Assembly (NCBI RefSeq): GCF_016107625.1
Contig: NZ_JABASV010000005.1
Coordinates: 124,001-188,000, forward strand
Source: Vreelandella alkaliphila
GTDB taxonomy: Bacteria; Pseudomonadota; Gammaproteobacteria; Pseudomonadales; Halomonadaceae
Direction of reading: 5' to 3'
DNA length: 64,000 nucleotides
This document shows, one piece after another, positions 25,880 to 34,563 of this stretch. How positions within the stretch are numbered: position 1 is the stretch's first letter; every line of letters begins with the position of its first letter. The position numbers were made by a program, and so were the translations under genes. A model generated the notes under the pieces. It saw only the letters and a program-made list of their open reading frames with translations, had not been told where the DNA came from and ran no database searches.

Positions 25880-27070
25880 CTACTTATCCATTGCCTGATA
25901 AAGCTGCCAGTCGTTGTTAGTGAGTGGCTCGGCGCCGTGTTGAGTGACCACCACGGTATCACTGATCCCTACGCCCCACTGGCCAGGAACGCGAAGGCAG
26001 AGCGGTAAGTGGAAGACCATGTTCTCTTCGAAGGGACGATGTAGGCCTTGGGCAATATAGCCGGTGCCTTCAACCCAACTAGGAGGGAACTGCGCACCCA
26101 CGGCGTAGCCAAACACCCCCGAGAAGAACAGTTGATCACGGGTAGGTGCCAGCAATGCATCCGCTGCCTTAGCGGCATCATCAAAGGTGTGGCCAGGTTT
26201 CATATGACTGCACAGGGTCTCGAACAGCGAGCGGCACAAGTCGCGGGTGGCGGTTAACTCGGTGTTAGGTTTTCCAGTCACGGCAGTGCGCATCATCGGC
26301 GCAGTATAGCGCTGGTAAGCGGCACCGAATTCTAAAAATATCTGTTCATTGGGCTGTATGACGCGGCGCTTATGATTAACGTGAATCACGCCGATGCGAT
26401 GCCCGCTGGTCACGATAGGCTGCAAGCTCATGAACTCGCTGCCGTTCTCTAGCAGTGCTTTAGCACCGATAGCGGCAATATCGTTATCAGTCATGCCAGG
26501 GCGAATAGCGGCCATCGCAGCCTCTAAACCTGCCGCAGTGATTCGTGCACTTTCGCTGAGCATTTCAATTTCGGCGCTACTTTTAACAATGCGAATCGTA
26601 TCGAGCAGGTCGCCTGCTTCACAGAAGAGCTCTTTACCTACTGAGCGGGCCAGCGCGTCCATCACGCCCGCTCGTAAACCGCTGCTCCAGCCATCAATGC
26701 CAATTTGCTTGCAAGAAGTGAGTAAGTCCGCGAGCGGCGTGATGATCTCATCCAGGTTTTCCCATCGGTAACCAATGATTTCGTCGACACGGGCGGTGAC
26801 CACTGCCGCCCCTGTTTCAATGGATGCCACCTGCAGTACCAGCTGTGTAGGTGTGCACACTAAGCAGGCGTGTACCGATACCTCGAAGGTGTGATAGCCG
26901 GTTAAGTAGTTAATGTCGGCAGGGTCGGTGAGCAGTAATGCATCTAGCCCGCGTTGTGTCATTGCATGGCGCACTTTGTCTAGGCGCGTTTGGTATTCGG
27001 CAGGCGCAAAGGGCAGCTCACTTTGGGCAAGCGTCTCGGCAAGGGCGGTGCGGTAGTGTTGATAATCCAT
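25880..27070 (-). CDS. M24-fold hydrolase of the creatinase/DoeA (ectoine hydrolase) type
   Basis: 396 residues: N-terminal creatinase domain (about 20-160; YQTRLDKVRHAMTQRGLDALLLTDPADINYLTGY) and a pita-bread C-terminal domain. The positions that bind metal in M24 peptidases are changed: LEFGAAYQRYTAPMMRT replaces the usual Asp...Asp pattern, and WGVGISDTVVVT lacks the usual Glu. This loss is shared with creatinase and, as I recall, with ectoine hydrolase DoeA/EutD, whose G-x-x-x-R-Y-x-x-P-x-x-R-T pattern is similar. No other ectoine degradation gene is near; the gene lies divergent from puuB, so an amide or N-acyl compound related to polyamine breakdown is an alternative substrate. Confidence 0.7.
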   Translation of the reverse strand: MDYQHYRTALAETLAQSELPFAPAEYQTRLDKVRHAMTQRGLDALLLTDPADINYLTGYHTFEVSVHACLVCTPTQLVLQVASIETGAAVVTARVDEIIGYRWENLDEIITPLADLLTSCKQIGIDGWSSGLRAGVMDALARSVGKELFCEAGDLLDTIRIVKSSAEIEMLSESARITAAGLEAAMAAIRPGMTDNDIAAIGAKALLENGSEFMSLQPIVTSGHRIGVIHVNHKRRVIQPNEQIFLEFGAAYQRYTAPMMRTAVTGKPNTELTATRDLCRSLFETLCSHMKPGHTFDDAAKAADALLAPTRDQLFFSGVFGYAVGAQFPPSWVEGTGYIAQGLHRPFEENMVFHLPLCLRVPGQWGVGISDTVVVTQHGAEPLTNNDWQLYQAMDK

Positions 27071-27428
27071 AGCGGTCTCCGGTGGGGGCTATGGTGAGTA
27101 TAGGCAGCTGCTCTAGCGTTACGCCGCTGTGGTTATCAACGCTAGCAATAGCAGCGAGTTGTGCCTCAATCGTACCCGGTAATAAGGCGCAAACAGGAAG
27201 CATGAAATCTCGCCCTCAATGGGAGCGGTGCATAAAAACGTGTGGTGACTGTTTTCAGCGTGATGAACGTGTGTTTTATGCCCGAGTGTTGCTTTTTTAA
27301 TAACATTTATCTTATGGAAAAAGGTGCTGTTCGCCTCTGTAAGCCCATTGAATGCTGTTGCTTGCGCATTTGTACGTCGGTCTATATGATCGAGTTGGTT
27401 AAAATAATCAACAAAAGGAAGGTGGCAA
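27071..27428. other. Intergenic region between hydrolase and puuB
   Basis: About 360 bases without a convincing gene. It holds the divergent promoters, an AT-rich stretch around 27290-27320, and an imperfect 8-base inverted repeat at 27394-27412. A minus-strand reading that extends upstream of the hydrolase gene is open but lacks any recognised family. Confidence 0.5.
27394..27412 (+). promoter_or_regulatory. Inverted repeat just before puuB, candidate repressor site
   Basis: GTTGGTTA and TAATCAAC around an AAA centre (one mismatch), 17 bases before the ATG and next to the AGGAAGG ribosome site. A regulator such as the PuuR-like protein downstream could bind here. Confidence 0.4.
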
Positions 27429-28721
27429 ATGCAACCTCAAGCGTCTTCTGGCCATGTCGCGTCTTACTACGCGGCATCGTCAAACTCCACATCTCAAAGG
27501 CCCATGCTGGAGGGGGATGTTGAATGTGATGTCTGTGTCGTGGGGGCTGGCTTTACGGGCATCTCTGCAGCACTACATTTGGCGGAGCGTGGTCATCGGG
27601 TAGTGGTGCTGGAAAGCGTGGCGATTGGCTTTGGGGCGTCCGGGCGCAACGGTGGCCAGATCGTTAATAGCTATAGCCGTGATATGGATGTTATTGAGAA
27701 ACAAAACGGCGCTGAAACCGCTCGGGCGCTGGGTGCAATGGCATTTGAGGGTAACCAGATTATCCGTCAGCGCATTGAAAAGTATCAGATCGACTGCGAC
27801 CTAAAAGAAGGCAACTTGTTTGCCGCTTGTAACAAGAAGCAGTGGCAAGGCTTAAAGGAGCAAAAAGCCTTATGGGAGCGCTACGGCCATCAGAAACTTG
27901 AGCTGTTGGAAGGTGAAGAGGTTAGACGAGAAATAGGCAGCGATCGTTATGTGGGGGCATTGGTAGATCACTCTGGTGGGCATCTTCACCCTCTCAATTT
28001 GGTGCTGGGGCAGGCGGCGGCGTTGGAGTCGTTGGGTGGCAAGATTTTTGAGCACTCCCCTGTGACTCGCGTAGAGCACGGTGAACCGGTGACGCTGCAT
28101 ACCCCCAAGGGGCGCGTGACCGCTCAACGGGTCGTTATGGCTGGCAATGCCTATTTGCAAGGGTTGCTACCCAAGCTGGAAAGCAAGGCGATGCCGTGCG
28201 GCACCCAGATCATTACCACTGAGCCGCTGTCTGCAGAGTTAGCAGCACGATTACTACCTAACGATAAAGCGGTAGAGGATTGTAATTATCTCTTGGATTA
28301 CTACCGCCTGACCGCCGATAACCGTTTGCTATATGGCGGCGGAGTGAACTATGGCGGGCAGGAGTCCGCCAGTATTGAGGCAGCTATTCGACCGAAAATG
28401 CTGTCTACCTTCCCTGAGCTTGGCGATGTCCGCGTCGATTACGCCTGGAGCGGTAACTTTTTGCTGACACTCAACCGCCTGCCGCAGTTTGGCCGCATTA
28501 ATAGCAACGTTTACTACGCCCAGGGGTACTCTGGCCACGGGGTAACGTGCTCTCATCTGGCTGGCAAGTTAGTGGCAGAAACGATTAGCGGTGAAGAGAC
28601 GCGTTTTGAAGCTTTTGCACAGATTTCCCACCTGCCAATGCCCGGCGGACGGTTGTTACGTGTTCCGCTTTCCGCGATGGGAGCGTGGTTCTACGCCATG
28701 CGTGACCGGCTGGCTGTTTAG
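27429..28721 (+). CDS. puuB: Gamma-glutamylputrescine oxidase-like FAD oxidoreductase
   Basis: 430-residue FAD enzyme of the DAO fold. FAD site CDVCVVGAGFTGISAALHLAERGHRVVVLE (about 33-62), FGASGRNGGQIVNSYS typical of PuuB/OrdL proteins, and a C-terminal YYAQGYSGHGVTCSHLAGKLVAE. It oxidises gamma-glutamylputrescine to the aldehyde, step two of the Puu route. Neighbours puuA, puuD, puuC-like genes support this. Own promoter and terminator. Confidence 0.88.
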   Translation: MQPQASSGHVASYYAASSNSTSQRPMLEGDVECDVCVVGAGFTGISAALHLAERGHRVVVLESVAIGFGASGRNGGQIVNSYSRDMDVIEKQNGAETARALGAMAFEGNQIIRQRIEKYQIDCDLKEGNLFAACNKKQWQGLKEQKALWERYGHQKLELLEGEEVRREIGSDRYVGALVDHSGGHLHPLNLVLGQAAALESLGGKIFEHSPVTRVEHGEPVTLHTPKGRVTAQRVVMAGNAYLQGLLPKLESKAMPCGTQIITTEPLSAELAARLLPNDKAVEDCNYLLDYYRLTADNRLLYGGGVNYGGQESASIEAAIRPKMLSTFPELGDVRVDYAWSGNFLLTLNRLPQFGRINSNVYYAQGYSGHGVTCSHLAGKLVAETISGEETRFEAFAQISHLPMPGGRLLRVPLSAMGAWFYAMRDRLAV

Positions 28722-28750
28722 CGCTGATTAGTTTGATGATTGCTTGGAAG

Positions 28751-28784
28751 CGGGCTGGCGAATACGTTCGTCAGCCCGTTTTTA
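28751..28784 (+). terminator. Rho-independent terminator of puuB
   Basis: CGGGCTG and CAGCCCG arms with inner pairing, followed by TTTTTA, 30 bases after the stop codon. Confidence 0.85.
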
Positions 28785-28868
28785 TTTGCCACGGATGCTC
28801 ACGGATAACACGGCATAAAAAGCTAATAGAAGGACGGGGATAGCAGCATAAGACAGGCAGAAGCAATA

Positions 28869-28896
28869 AGAGAGACGCCGAGCAGCGCCTCTCTCT
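28869..28896 (-). terminator. Hairpin downstream of puuA
   Basis: AGAGAGA-GCC / GGC-TCTCTCT type stem with a short loop, 36 bases after the puuA stop. The T-run is weak, so efficiency is uncertain. Confidence 0.5.
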
Positions 28897-28931
28897 ATTC
28901 TATTGGTGGGTTCTATTGGTGGTTTATCAGC

Positions 28932-30320
28932 TTATACGTGGCGCAGGTACCAGTCATACTCCATGGCGCTAACTTCGCGCATGGTTTCGGCGCGCTCTGC
29001 TTGGCGGTTGGCAATGAACACTTCAATAAAGTCTTCGCCAAGCTGTTCGCCAAGTACGTGGTTGTTGCTCAACAGATGCAGCGCTTGGGTCCAGCTGTTA
29101 GTTAGCTGAGGTGCGATTTGATCATAGGCGTTGCCGACGATTGGCTCCGCAGGTGTAATCTGCTGAGTTAGGCCATGTTGGATAGAGGCCAGTACGGTGG
29201 CTAGTAACAGGTAGGGATTAACATCGGCACCCGCCACACGGTGTTCTATGCGCCGCGCTTCTTTTGGCCCAGCAGGGACGCGTATGGCCACAGAGCGGTT
29301 ATCGTATCCCCAGGTAGGTGCCATGGGCACATAGAGTCCTTCCTGAAAACGGCGGAACGAGTTGAGGTTGGGAGCCAGCAGTGCCATGGAGTCTGGCATC
29401 AGCTCCAGCAGTCCTCCTACGGCGTGTTGCAGTGCGGTGCTCTCCAGCGGATCGTCGCCGTTTTCGGCAAAGATATTGTGTCCGTTGCTATCTACCAAGC
29501 TGACGTGAACATGGGTGCCGCTACCCGCTTCTAAGCCGTAAGGCTTAGCCATAAAGGTAGCTTCAAAGCCGTGCTTTAATGCCACGCCCTTGATCAATCG
29601 CTTGAGTAGTACCGAGTGGTCGCAGGCGCTTAACGCATCATCTGTGTGAATCAGGTTGGCTTCAAACTGGCCGGGTGCACACTCTTTCAATACCGTATCC
29701 AGCGGCAAGCCTTGCGCCTGGGCGGCACTCTGCAAGTCATTGATAAACTCAGCATACTCGTCTAGCTCAAGCACCGAATACAGCTGACTTTGAGTGGCCC
29801 GCTCGCCGCTGCAGGGAGACTGCGGTGGCTGAATCAAATTTTCTTCGTCGCGTAAACGATCAACCAGATAAAACTCTAGCTCAAGGGCGACGACAGGGGT
29901 TAAACCACGCTCGGAGAACTGCTCAAGAATGCGCCGCAGAATCTGGCGAGGATCGGCAAAAAATGGCGCGCCGTCCATCTCCTCCATGGTCATCAATAGC
30001 TGGCCATACTGGTTGTTATTCATCCAGGTGACCGGATTGAGCGTGCCGGGAATGGCGCGACATACGCGGTCGCCGTCGCCGCTGGAAAGCCCCAGTCCCG
30101 TCTCTTCAACGGTGTTGCCATTGATGTCCAACGCAAATACCGAAGCAGGCAAATAGATGCCTTTTTCAAACACTTTGCCAAGGTTATCGCTAGGGATGCG
30201 TTTACCACGAATGACACCGTTAAGATCACTGATTAACAGGTCAATGCTGGTGATCTCTGGGTGACTGTCAAGAAAGTCCGAGGCTACGTTTTGAGCGTCT
30301 GTGTTATTGGCAGAGGACAT
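28932..30320 (-). CDS. puuA: Gamma-glutamylputrescine synthetase (glutamine synthetase family)
   Basis: ATP-dependent ligase joining glutamate to putrescine, first step of the Puu route. 462 residues from the ATG at 30320 (MSSANNTDAQN); the longer reading uses TTG and adds non-family residues. GS signatures: VALELEFYLVDRL, LKECAPGQFEANL, ATFMAKPYGLEAGSGTHVHVSL and the RIEHRVAGADVNPYLLLA segment near the end. Divergent from puuD with an AT-rich 260-base control region between. Confidence 0.92.
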   Translation of the reverse strand: MSSANNTDAQNVASDFLDSHPEITSIDLLISDLNGVIRGKRIPSDNLGKVFEKGIYLPASVFALDINGNTVEETGLGLSSGDGDRVCRAIPGTLNPVTWMNNNQYGQLLMTMEEMDGAPFFADPRQILRRILEQFSERGLTPVVALELEFYLVDRLRDEENLIQPPQSPCSGERATQSQLYSVLELDEYAEFINDLQSAAQAQGLPLDTVLKECAPGQFEANLIHTDDALSACDHSVLLKRLIKGVALKHGFEATFMAKPYGLEAGSGTHVHVSLVDSNGHNIFAENGDDPLESTALQHAVGGLLELMPDSMALLAPNLNSFRRFQEGLYVPMAPTWGYDNRSVAIRVPAGPKEARRIEHRVAGADVNPYLLLATVLASIQHGLTQQITPAEPIVGNAYDQIAPQLTNSWTQALHLLSNNHVLGEQLGEDFIEVFIANRQAERAETMREVSAMEYDWYLRHV

Positions 30321-30586
30321 ACGTTGTACCTTATTTTTATGCCGTTTTAGTTGTGTTTCTGCTAACAGTATCCTTGCTTCGGCAGTCGCCTGTGTCAAAT
30401 ATTTAATAACAAAAATAGTGTCATTATTTTTTGTCGGTAGCAGATGTGTTTTTTAATTCATTGTTTATCAATGGTTTAATATGTTTTTTCATAAAAATGC
30501 TATTTTGCTATTGGAAAATAAAACAAGCCACGCTATGTTGAAGTGACTGTTGAATAAAACATAACAACTGACAAAGTGGTTTGACT
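30321..30586. promoter_or_regulatory. Divergent AT-rich control region puuA / puuD
   Basis: About 265 non-coding bases, strongly AT-rich at 30400-30560, including repeated TTTAAT and AAAACA motifs. It must contain promoters for both directions and probably sites for the PuuR-like regulator, but I could not define an exact operator. Confidence 0.5.
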
Positions 30587-31393
30587 ATGCAAGCAACGCA
30601 TTCCCCACGCCCACTGGTGGGTGTTATCGCCTGCTGCCGAGAAGTGGAAGGCCATCCCGCGCAGATAGTGACCGATAAATTCCTGCAGGCGCTTTACCAC
30701 TACGGCATCACGCCGGTGATTCTTCCTGTGTTAGCCGCCGATACGTTGACGCCCGAGCAGCATGCTGAACAGGCCATTGCTCTGTTGGGCAGCCTGGATG
30801 GCTTGCTGCTAACTGGCAGTTATACCAACGTCGCTCCTGACCGCTATGGTGCAGAACGCGCCCCAGAGAATACCCGTGCTGACGCACGGCGCGATGAGGC
30901 GGCACTGTGCTGGGTACACGAGGCGTTACGTCAGGCGTTGCCCTTATTTGGCATTTGTCGCGGCTTTCAGGAAATGAATGTCGCCTTTGGAGGCACCCTT
31001 CATCAGGCAGTTCAAACGCTACCAGGCATGCTTGATCATCGTGAGCCGCCCGCTGACGACATGGCGGGCCATTATGCGCCCTCTCATACGGTAAAGATCC
31101 GCCCGGATGGCGCCCTGGCGGCGCTCTATAGCAGCGAGCATGCTGAGGTGAATTCACTGCACCAGCAGGGGATTGATCAGCTTGCACCAGGTTTGGATGC
31201 AGAAGCCTGGGCACCTGATGGATTAGTTGAAGCAATTTCTGTGCGTGATGCGGCTGCGTTCGCCCTGGCTGTGCAGTGGCACCCGGAGTGGCGTCCTAAA
31301 GAACATCCTTTCTATGACGCACTATTTCAGGGGTTTGCGGCGGCCTGCCGTCAGCATCGTACCCAACGCGCCGCCCAGCCAGTTAATAGCTGA
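30587..31393 (+). CDS. puuD: Gamma-glutamyl-GABA hydrolase (class I glutamine amidotransferase-like)
   Basis: Hydrolase releasing GABA from gamma-glutamyl-GABA, last step of the Puu route. 268 residues. The nucleophile elbow is LFGICRGFQEMNVAFGGTL with Cys in GICRG; the catalytic His-x-Glu is in ALAVQWHPEW, and VNSLHQQGIDQLAPGL is a peptidase C26 feature. Start at ATG 30587 next to a TTG alternative. Lies 35 bases before the aminotransferase gene in one operon. Confidence 0.92.
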   Translation: MQATHSPRPLVGVIACCREVEGHPAQIVTDKFLQALYHYGITPVILPVLAADTLTPEQHAEQAIALLGSLDGLLLTGSYTNVAPDRYGAERAPENTRADARRDEAALCWVHEALRQALPLFGICRGFQEMNVAFGGTLHQAVQTLPGMLDHREPPADDMAGHYAPSHTVKIRPDGALAALYSSEHAEVNSLHQQGIDQLAPGLDAEAWAPDGLVEAISVRDAAAFALAVQWHPEWRPKEHPFYDALFQGFAAACRQHRTQRAAQPVNS

Positions 31394-31428
31394 ATGCTTG
31401 TTGCAACGACTTGAACAGGAGCCGACCT

Positions 31429-32805
31429 ATGCAGACCCAGGACTATCAGGCGTTGGATCGCCAACACCACCTTCATCCATTCACTGACTTTAAATCACTT
31501 GGCGAAGAGGGTAGCCGCATCATCACCCACGCCGATGGGGTATACATTTACGACAGCCAGGGCAATCGTATTCTTGATGGTATGGCGGGACTTTGGTGCG
31601 TCAATCTCGGTTACGGGCGACAGGAGTTAGTTGACGCCGCCAGCGAGCAGATGCAGCAACTGCCGTATTACAACAACTTCTTTAAAACCACCCACCCTCC
31701 GGCAGTAAAGCTGGCCGCTAAACTGAGTGAGCTGGCACCCGAGCATATCAATCATGTGTTCTTCACGGGTTCCGGGTCTGAAGCCAACGATACCGTGCTG
31801 CGCATGGTGCGGCGCTATTGGGCGATCAAAGGCAAACCGGAGAAGCAATGGATCATCTCGCGTGAAAATGGTTATCACGGCTCTACTGTCGCGGGCATGA
31901 GCCTTGGCGGCATGGCGCCGATGCATGATCAAGGCGGCCCGTGTGTGCCGGGGATTAGCCATATTTGCCAGCCTTACTGGTTTGGTGAAGGGCGCGACAT
32001 GAGCCAGGAAGCCTTTGGCAAGCAGTGTGCCCAAGCGTTGGAAGAGCAAATTCTGGCGTTGGGTGAAGACAAGGTGGCGGCTTTTATTGCTGAGCCGGTG
32101 CAGGGTGCAGGCGGTGCGATCATTCCGCCGGACAGCTATTGGCCTGCGGTGAAAGAGGTGTTGGCCAAGTACGACATTCTGTTGATTGCCGATGAAGTGA
32201 TTTGCGGGTTCGGGCGTTTAGGCGAGTGGTTTGGCAGTACTCACTATGGCTTAAAACCTGACCTGATGCCGATTGCCAAGGGATTGTCGTCGGGCTATCT
32301 GCCCATTGGCGCGGTGCTGGTGGGAGATCGAGTGGCCGATACGCTGATCGAAGACGGCGGTGAGTTCTTCCACGGTTTTACTTACTCTGGTCACCCGGTC
32401 TGTGCAGCTGTTGCGCTTAAAAACCTCGAATTGCTGGAAAGTGAACGGGTAGTCGAGAAAGTCCGCGATGAACTGGGGCCCTATCTGGCTAAGCGTTGGC
32501 AGGAACTGGCTGAGCATCCGCTGGTGGGTGAAGCCCGTTCGTTGGGCTTGATTGGGGCACTAGAGCTGGTCGCCGACAAGAGCACTGGTGAACGCTTCGA
32601 CAAGTCTCTTTCCGTGGGCAACTTGTGTCGTGATTTGTGCTTTGAGCATGGCCTAGTGATGCGCTCAGTGGGCGATACGATGGTGATGTCTCCGCCGCTA
32701 ATTATCACCCGCGATGAAATCGATGAATTGGTCAGTAAGGCGCGTTTGGCGTTGGATAAAACCGCTGAAAAGCTGGCGATAACACACCCTATGGAGAGTG
32801 CATAA
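31429..32805 (+). CDS. spuC: Putrescine--pyruvate aminotransferase, SpuC-like
   Basis: PLP-dependent class III aminotransferase of 458 residues. HHLHPFTDFKSLGEEGSRII, LDGMAGLWCVNLGYGR, FFTGSGSEANDTVLRMVRRYWA, ENGYHGSTVAG, FIAEPVQGAGGAIIPPDSYWP, LIADEVICGFGR and the lysine of MPIAKGLSSGYLPIGA follow P. aeruginosa SpuC very closely. It transfers an amino group from putrescine to pyruvate. A ribosome site AGGAG precedes ATG 31429. The stop codon overlaps the next gene's start. Its presence beside puuABD gives the cell a second entry route for putrescine. Confidence 0.92.
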   Translation: MQTQDYQALDRQHHLHPFTDFKSLGEEGSRIITHADGVYIYDSQGNRILDGMAGLWCVNLGYGRQELVDAASEQMQQLPYYNNFFKTTHPPAVKLAAKLSELAPEHINHVFFTGSGSEANDTVLRMVRRYWAIKGKPEKQWIISRENGYHGSTVAGMSLGGMAPMHDQGGPCVPGISHICQPYWFGEGRDMSQEAFGKQCAQALEEQILALGEDKVAAFIAEPVQGAGGAIIPPDSYWPAVKEVLAKYDILLIADEVICGFGRLGEWFGSTHYGLKPDLMPIAKGLSSGYLPIGAVLVGDRVADTLIEDGGEFFHGFTYSGHPVCAAVALKNLELLESERVVEKVRDELGPYLAKRWQELAEHPLVGEARSLGLIGALELVADKSTGERFDKSLSVGNLCRDLCFEHGLVMRSVGDTMVMSPPLIITRDEIDELVSKARLALDKTAEKLAITHPMESA

Positions 32806-34304
32806 TGGCGGCAGATACACCGAAAACCCTCGCCGACTGGCAATCAAAAGCCGCATCACTGAGCTTTGAAACGCGCGCTTTCATTAATGGTGAGTTTGTC
32901 GCTGCCGCTGATGGTAGCACGCTGAGCAGTATCAACCCTGCCACCGGACATGTTCTTGCTGAGGTAGCCAGCTGCGATGCGCAAGATGCTGAGCTTGCGA
33001 CGCAGGCAGCCCGTGCAACCTTTGAAAGTGGTGTCTGGTCACGTTGCCATCCAAGTAAGCGCAAACGGGTGCTACTGCGTTTAGCCGAGTTGGTAGAGAC
33101 ACACCGCGATGAACTGGCGCTGTTAGATACGTTGGACATGGGCAAGCCGATTTCCAGTTCGCTAGGGGATTTGGCAGGCACCGTCGCCTGTCTGCGCTAT
33201 CAGGCGGAGTGTATCGACAAGCTTTACGGTGAAGTGGCTCCTACTGGCGATCGTGCGCTAGGGTTGGTACTGCGCGAGCCAATGGGCGTTATCGCTGCCA
33301 TTGTGCCGTGGAATTTCCCACTAATGATGACGTCGTGGAAGATTGCTCCGGCACTGGCGGCGGGCAACAGCGTCATTCTCAAGCCGTCGGAAAAATCACC
33401 TTTGTCAGCGCTGCGCTTGGCCCACCTTGCCAAGGAAGCGGGTATTCCCGATGGTGTCTTTCAGGTGCTGCCAGGGTACGGCCATACGGTGGGCAAGGCT
33501 CTGGCACTTTCTATGCAGGTTGATGGTCTGGCGTTTACCGGCTCCACCGGTGTGGGTAAACAGCTGATGCAGTACGCCGGACAATCCAACTTGAAACGCG
33601 TGTTTCTGGAGTGCGGTGGCAAAAGCCCCAATATCGTTTTTGCCGACTGCCAGCACCTGGATGCCGTCTCCCAAAGCGCTGCGGAAGCTATTTTCCACAA
33701 CCAAGGCGAAGTCTGTATTGCCGGTTCGCGCCTGCTGGTGGAAAACAGCATTCGCAAAGATTTTGTAGCTCGGGTAGTGAAAGCTGCTGAGCACATGCAG
33801 CCGGGAGACCCGCTCGATCCGGGTAGCTTCATGGGTGCCATGGTTGATGAAGCGCAGTACCAACGAGTACTGGAGTATATTCGCCAAGGCGAAAGCGAAG
33901 GTGCCACCCTGAAGCTGGGCGGCGAACCTAGCGATTCCAATGGGTACTTCCTGCCGCCTACGGTCTTCGATGATGTGACTCCCGAAATGTGCATTGGCCG
34001 CGAAGAAATATTTGGCCCTGTACTGAGTGTGTTTGGGTTCGACAGCGAAGAGCAAGCCATTGCGCTGGCCAATGACAGCGACTACGGCCTTGCTGCCGGC
34101 GTTTGGAGTCAAGATATTGACCGCATCATGCGGGTCTCTCGGCGGCTGCAATCCGGCCAGGTATATGTGAATAACTGGGCCGGTATCGATCAGACCGTTC
34201 CCTTCGGCGGTGTTAAGCAGTCGGGCAATGGACGCGATAAATCGCTTCACGCGCAGGAGAAATACTGTGAAGTGAAGACGGTATGGATGTCGCTTAGCCC
34301 TTAA
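32805..34304 (+). CDS. puuC: Gamma-glutamyl-gamma-aminobutyraldehyde / aminoaldehyde dehydrogenase
   Basis: NAD(P)-dependent aldehyde dehydrogenase of 499 residues. Catalytic Glu in FLECGGKSPNIVF, catalytic Cys in NQGEVCIAGSRLL, cofactor region PWNFPLMMTSWKIAPALAAGN and FTGSTGVGKQL. It resembles PuuC/KauB and would oxidise 4-aminobutanal (from SpuC) or its gamma-glutamyl form (from PuuB). Start and previous stop overlap (TAATG), so translation is coupled with spuC. Confidence 0.9.
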   Translation: MAADTPKTLADWQSKAASLSFETRAFINGEFVAAADGSTLSSINPATGHVLAEVASCDAQDAELATQAARATFESGVWSRCHPSKRKRVLLRLAELVETHRDELALLDTLDMGKPISSSLGDLAGTVACLRYQAECIDKLYGEVAPTGDRALGLVLREPMGVIAAIVPWNFPLMMTSWKIAPALAAGNSVILKPSEKSPLSALRLAHLAKEAGIPDGVFQVLPGYGHTVGKALALSMQVDGLAFTGSTGVGKQLMQYAGQSNLKRVFLECGGKSPNIVFADCQHLDAVSQSAAEAIFHNQGEVCIAGSRLLVENSIRKDFVARVVKAAEHMQPGDPLDPGSFMGAMVDEAQYQRVLEYIRQGESEGATLKLGGEPSDSNGYFLPPTVFDDVTPEMCIGREEIFGPVLSVFGFDSEEQAIALANDSDYGLAAGVWSQDIDRIMRVSRRLQSGQVYVNNWAGIDQTVPFGGVKQSGNGRDKSLHAQEKYCEVKTVWMSLSP

Positions 34305-34563
34305 AACATTTTTGTTCGTGACCCGCGAACAGCGATTAAAGGCATCACCACGTATTGATTTGAGTCATCCACAGCGCCAGACGCCGCCGTATAAACGGTG
34401 GCTCTGGCCATGGCTTCCCTGTGCCTGAGCGCCGTATCAGAAAGGTAATAACAATCTCTGCGATGGTCTCTGCAATGGTATCAGCGATGACCAGCACAAC
34501 GGCTTCTAACGCGGTTACATCACTATCAACACCAACAACAAGCAAATGCTGAGTGAGGACATT
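34305..34563. other. Leader region upstream of nhaC
   Basis: About 260 bases without an established gene. It has imperfect 12-base tandem units (TCTCTGCGATGG, TCTCTGCAATGG, TATCAGCGATGA, 34455-34490) and a plus-strand reading from an ATG at 34463 of 29 codons, rich in Ser, Thr and Ala, that stops 11 bases before the nhaC start. Confidence 0.4.

Noticed and set aside
27018..27203. Small minus-strand gene upstream of the M24 hydrolase
   Set aside because: It overlaps the hydrolase start, has no recognised family and no convincing ribosome site.
30708..31235. 175-residue antisense reading inside puuD
   Set aside because: Shadow of puuD; no family-like pattern.
33405..34250. 281-residue antisense reading inside puuC
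   Set aside because: It mirrors the aldehyde dehydrogenase gene and has no recognisable domain; the sense strand has clear family motifs.
34345..34545. 66-residue minus-strand gene before nhaC
   Set aside because: No ribosome site or family; composition suggests a shadow of the leader region.
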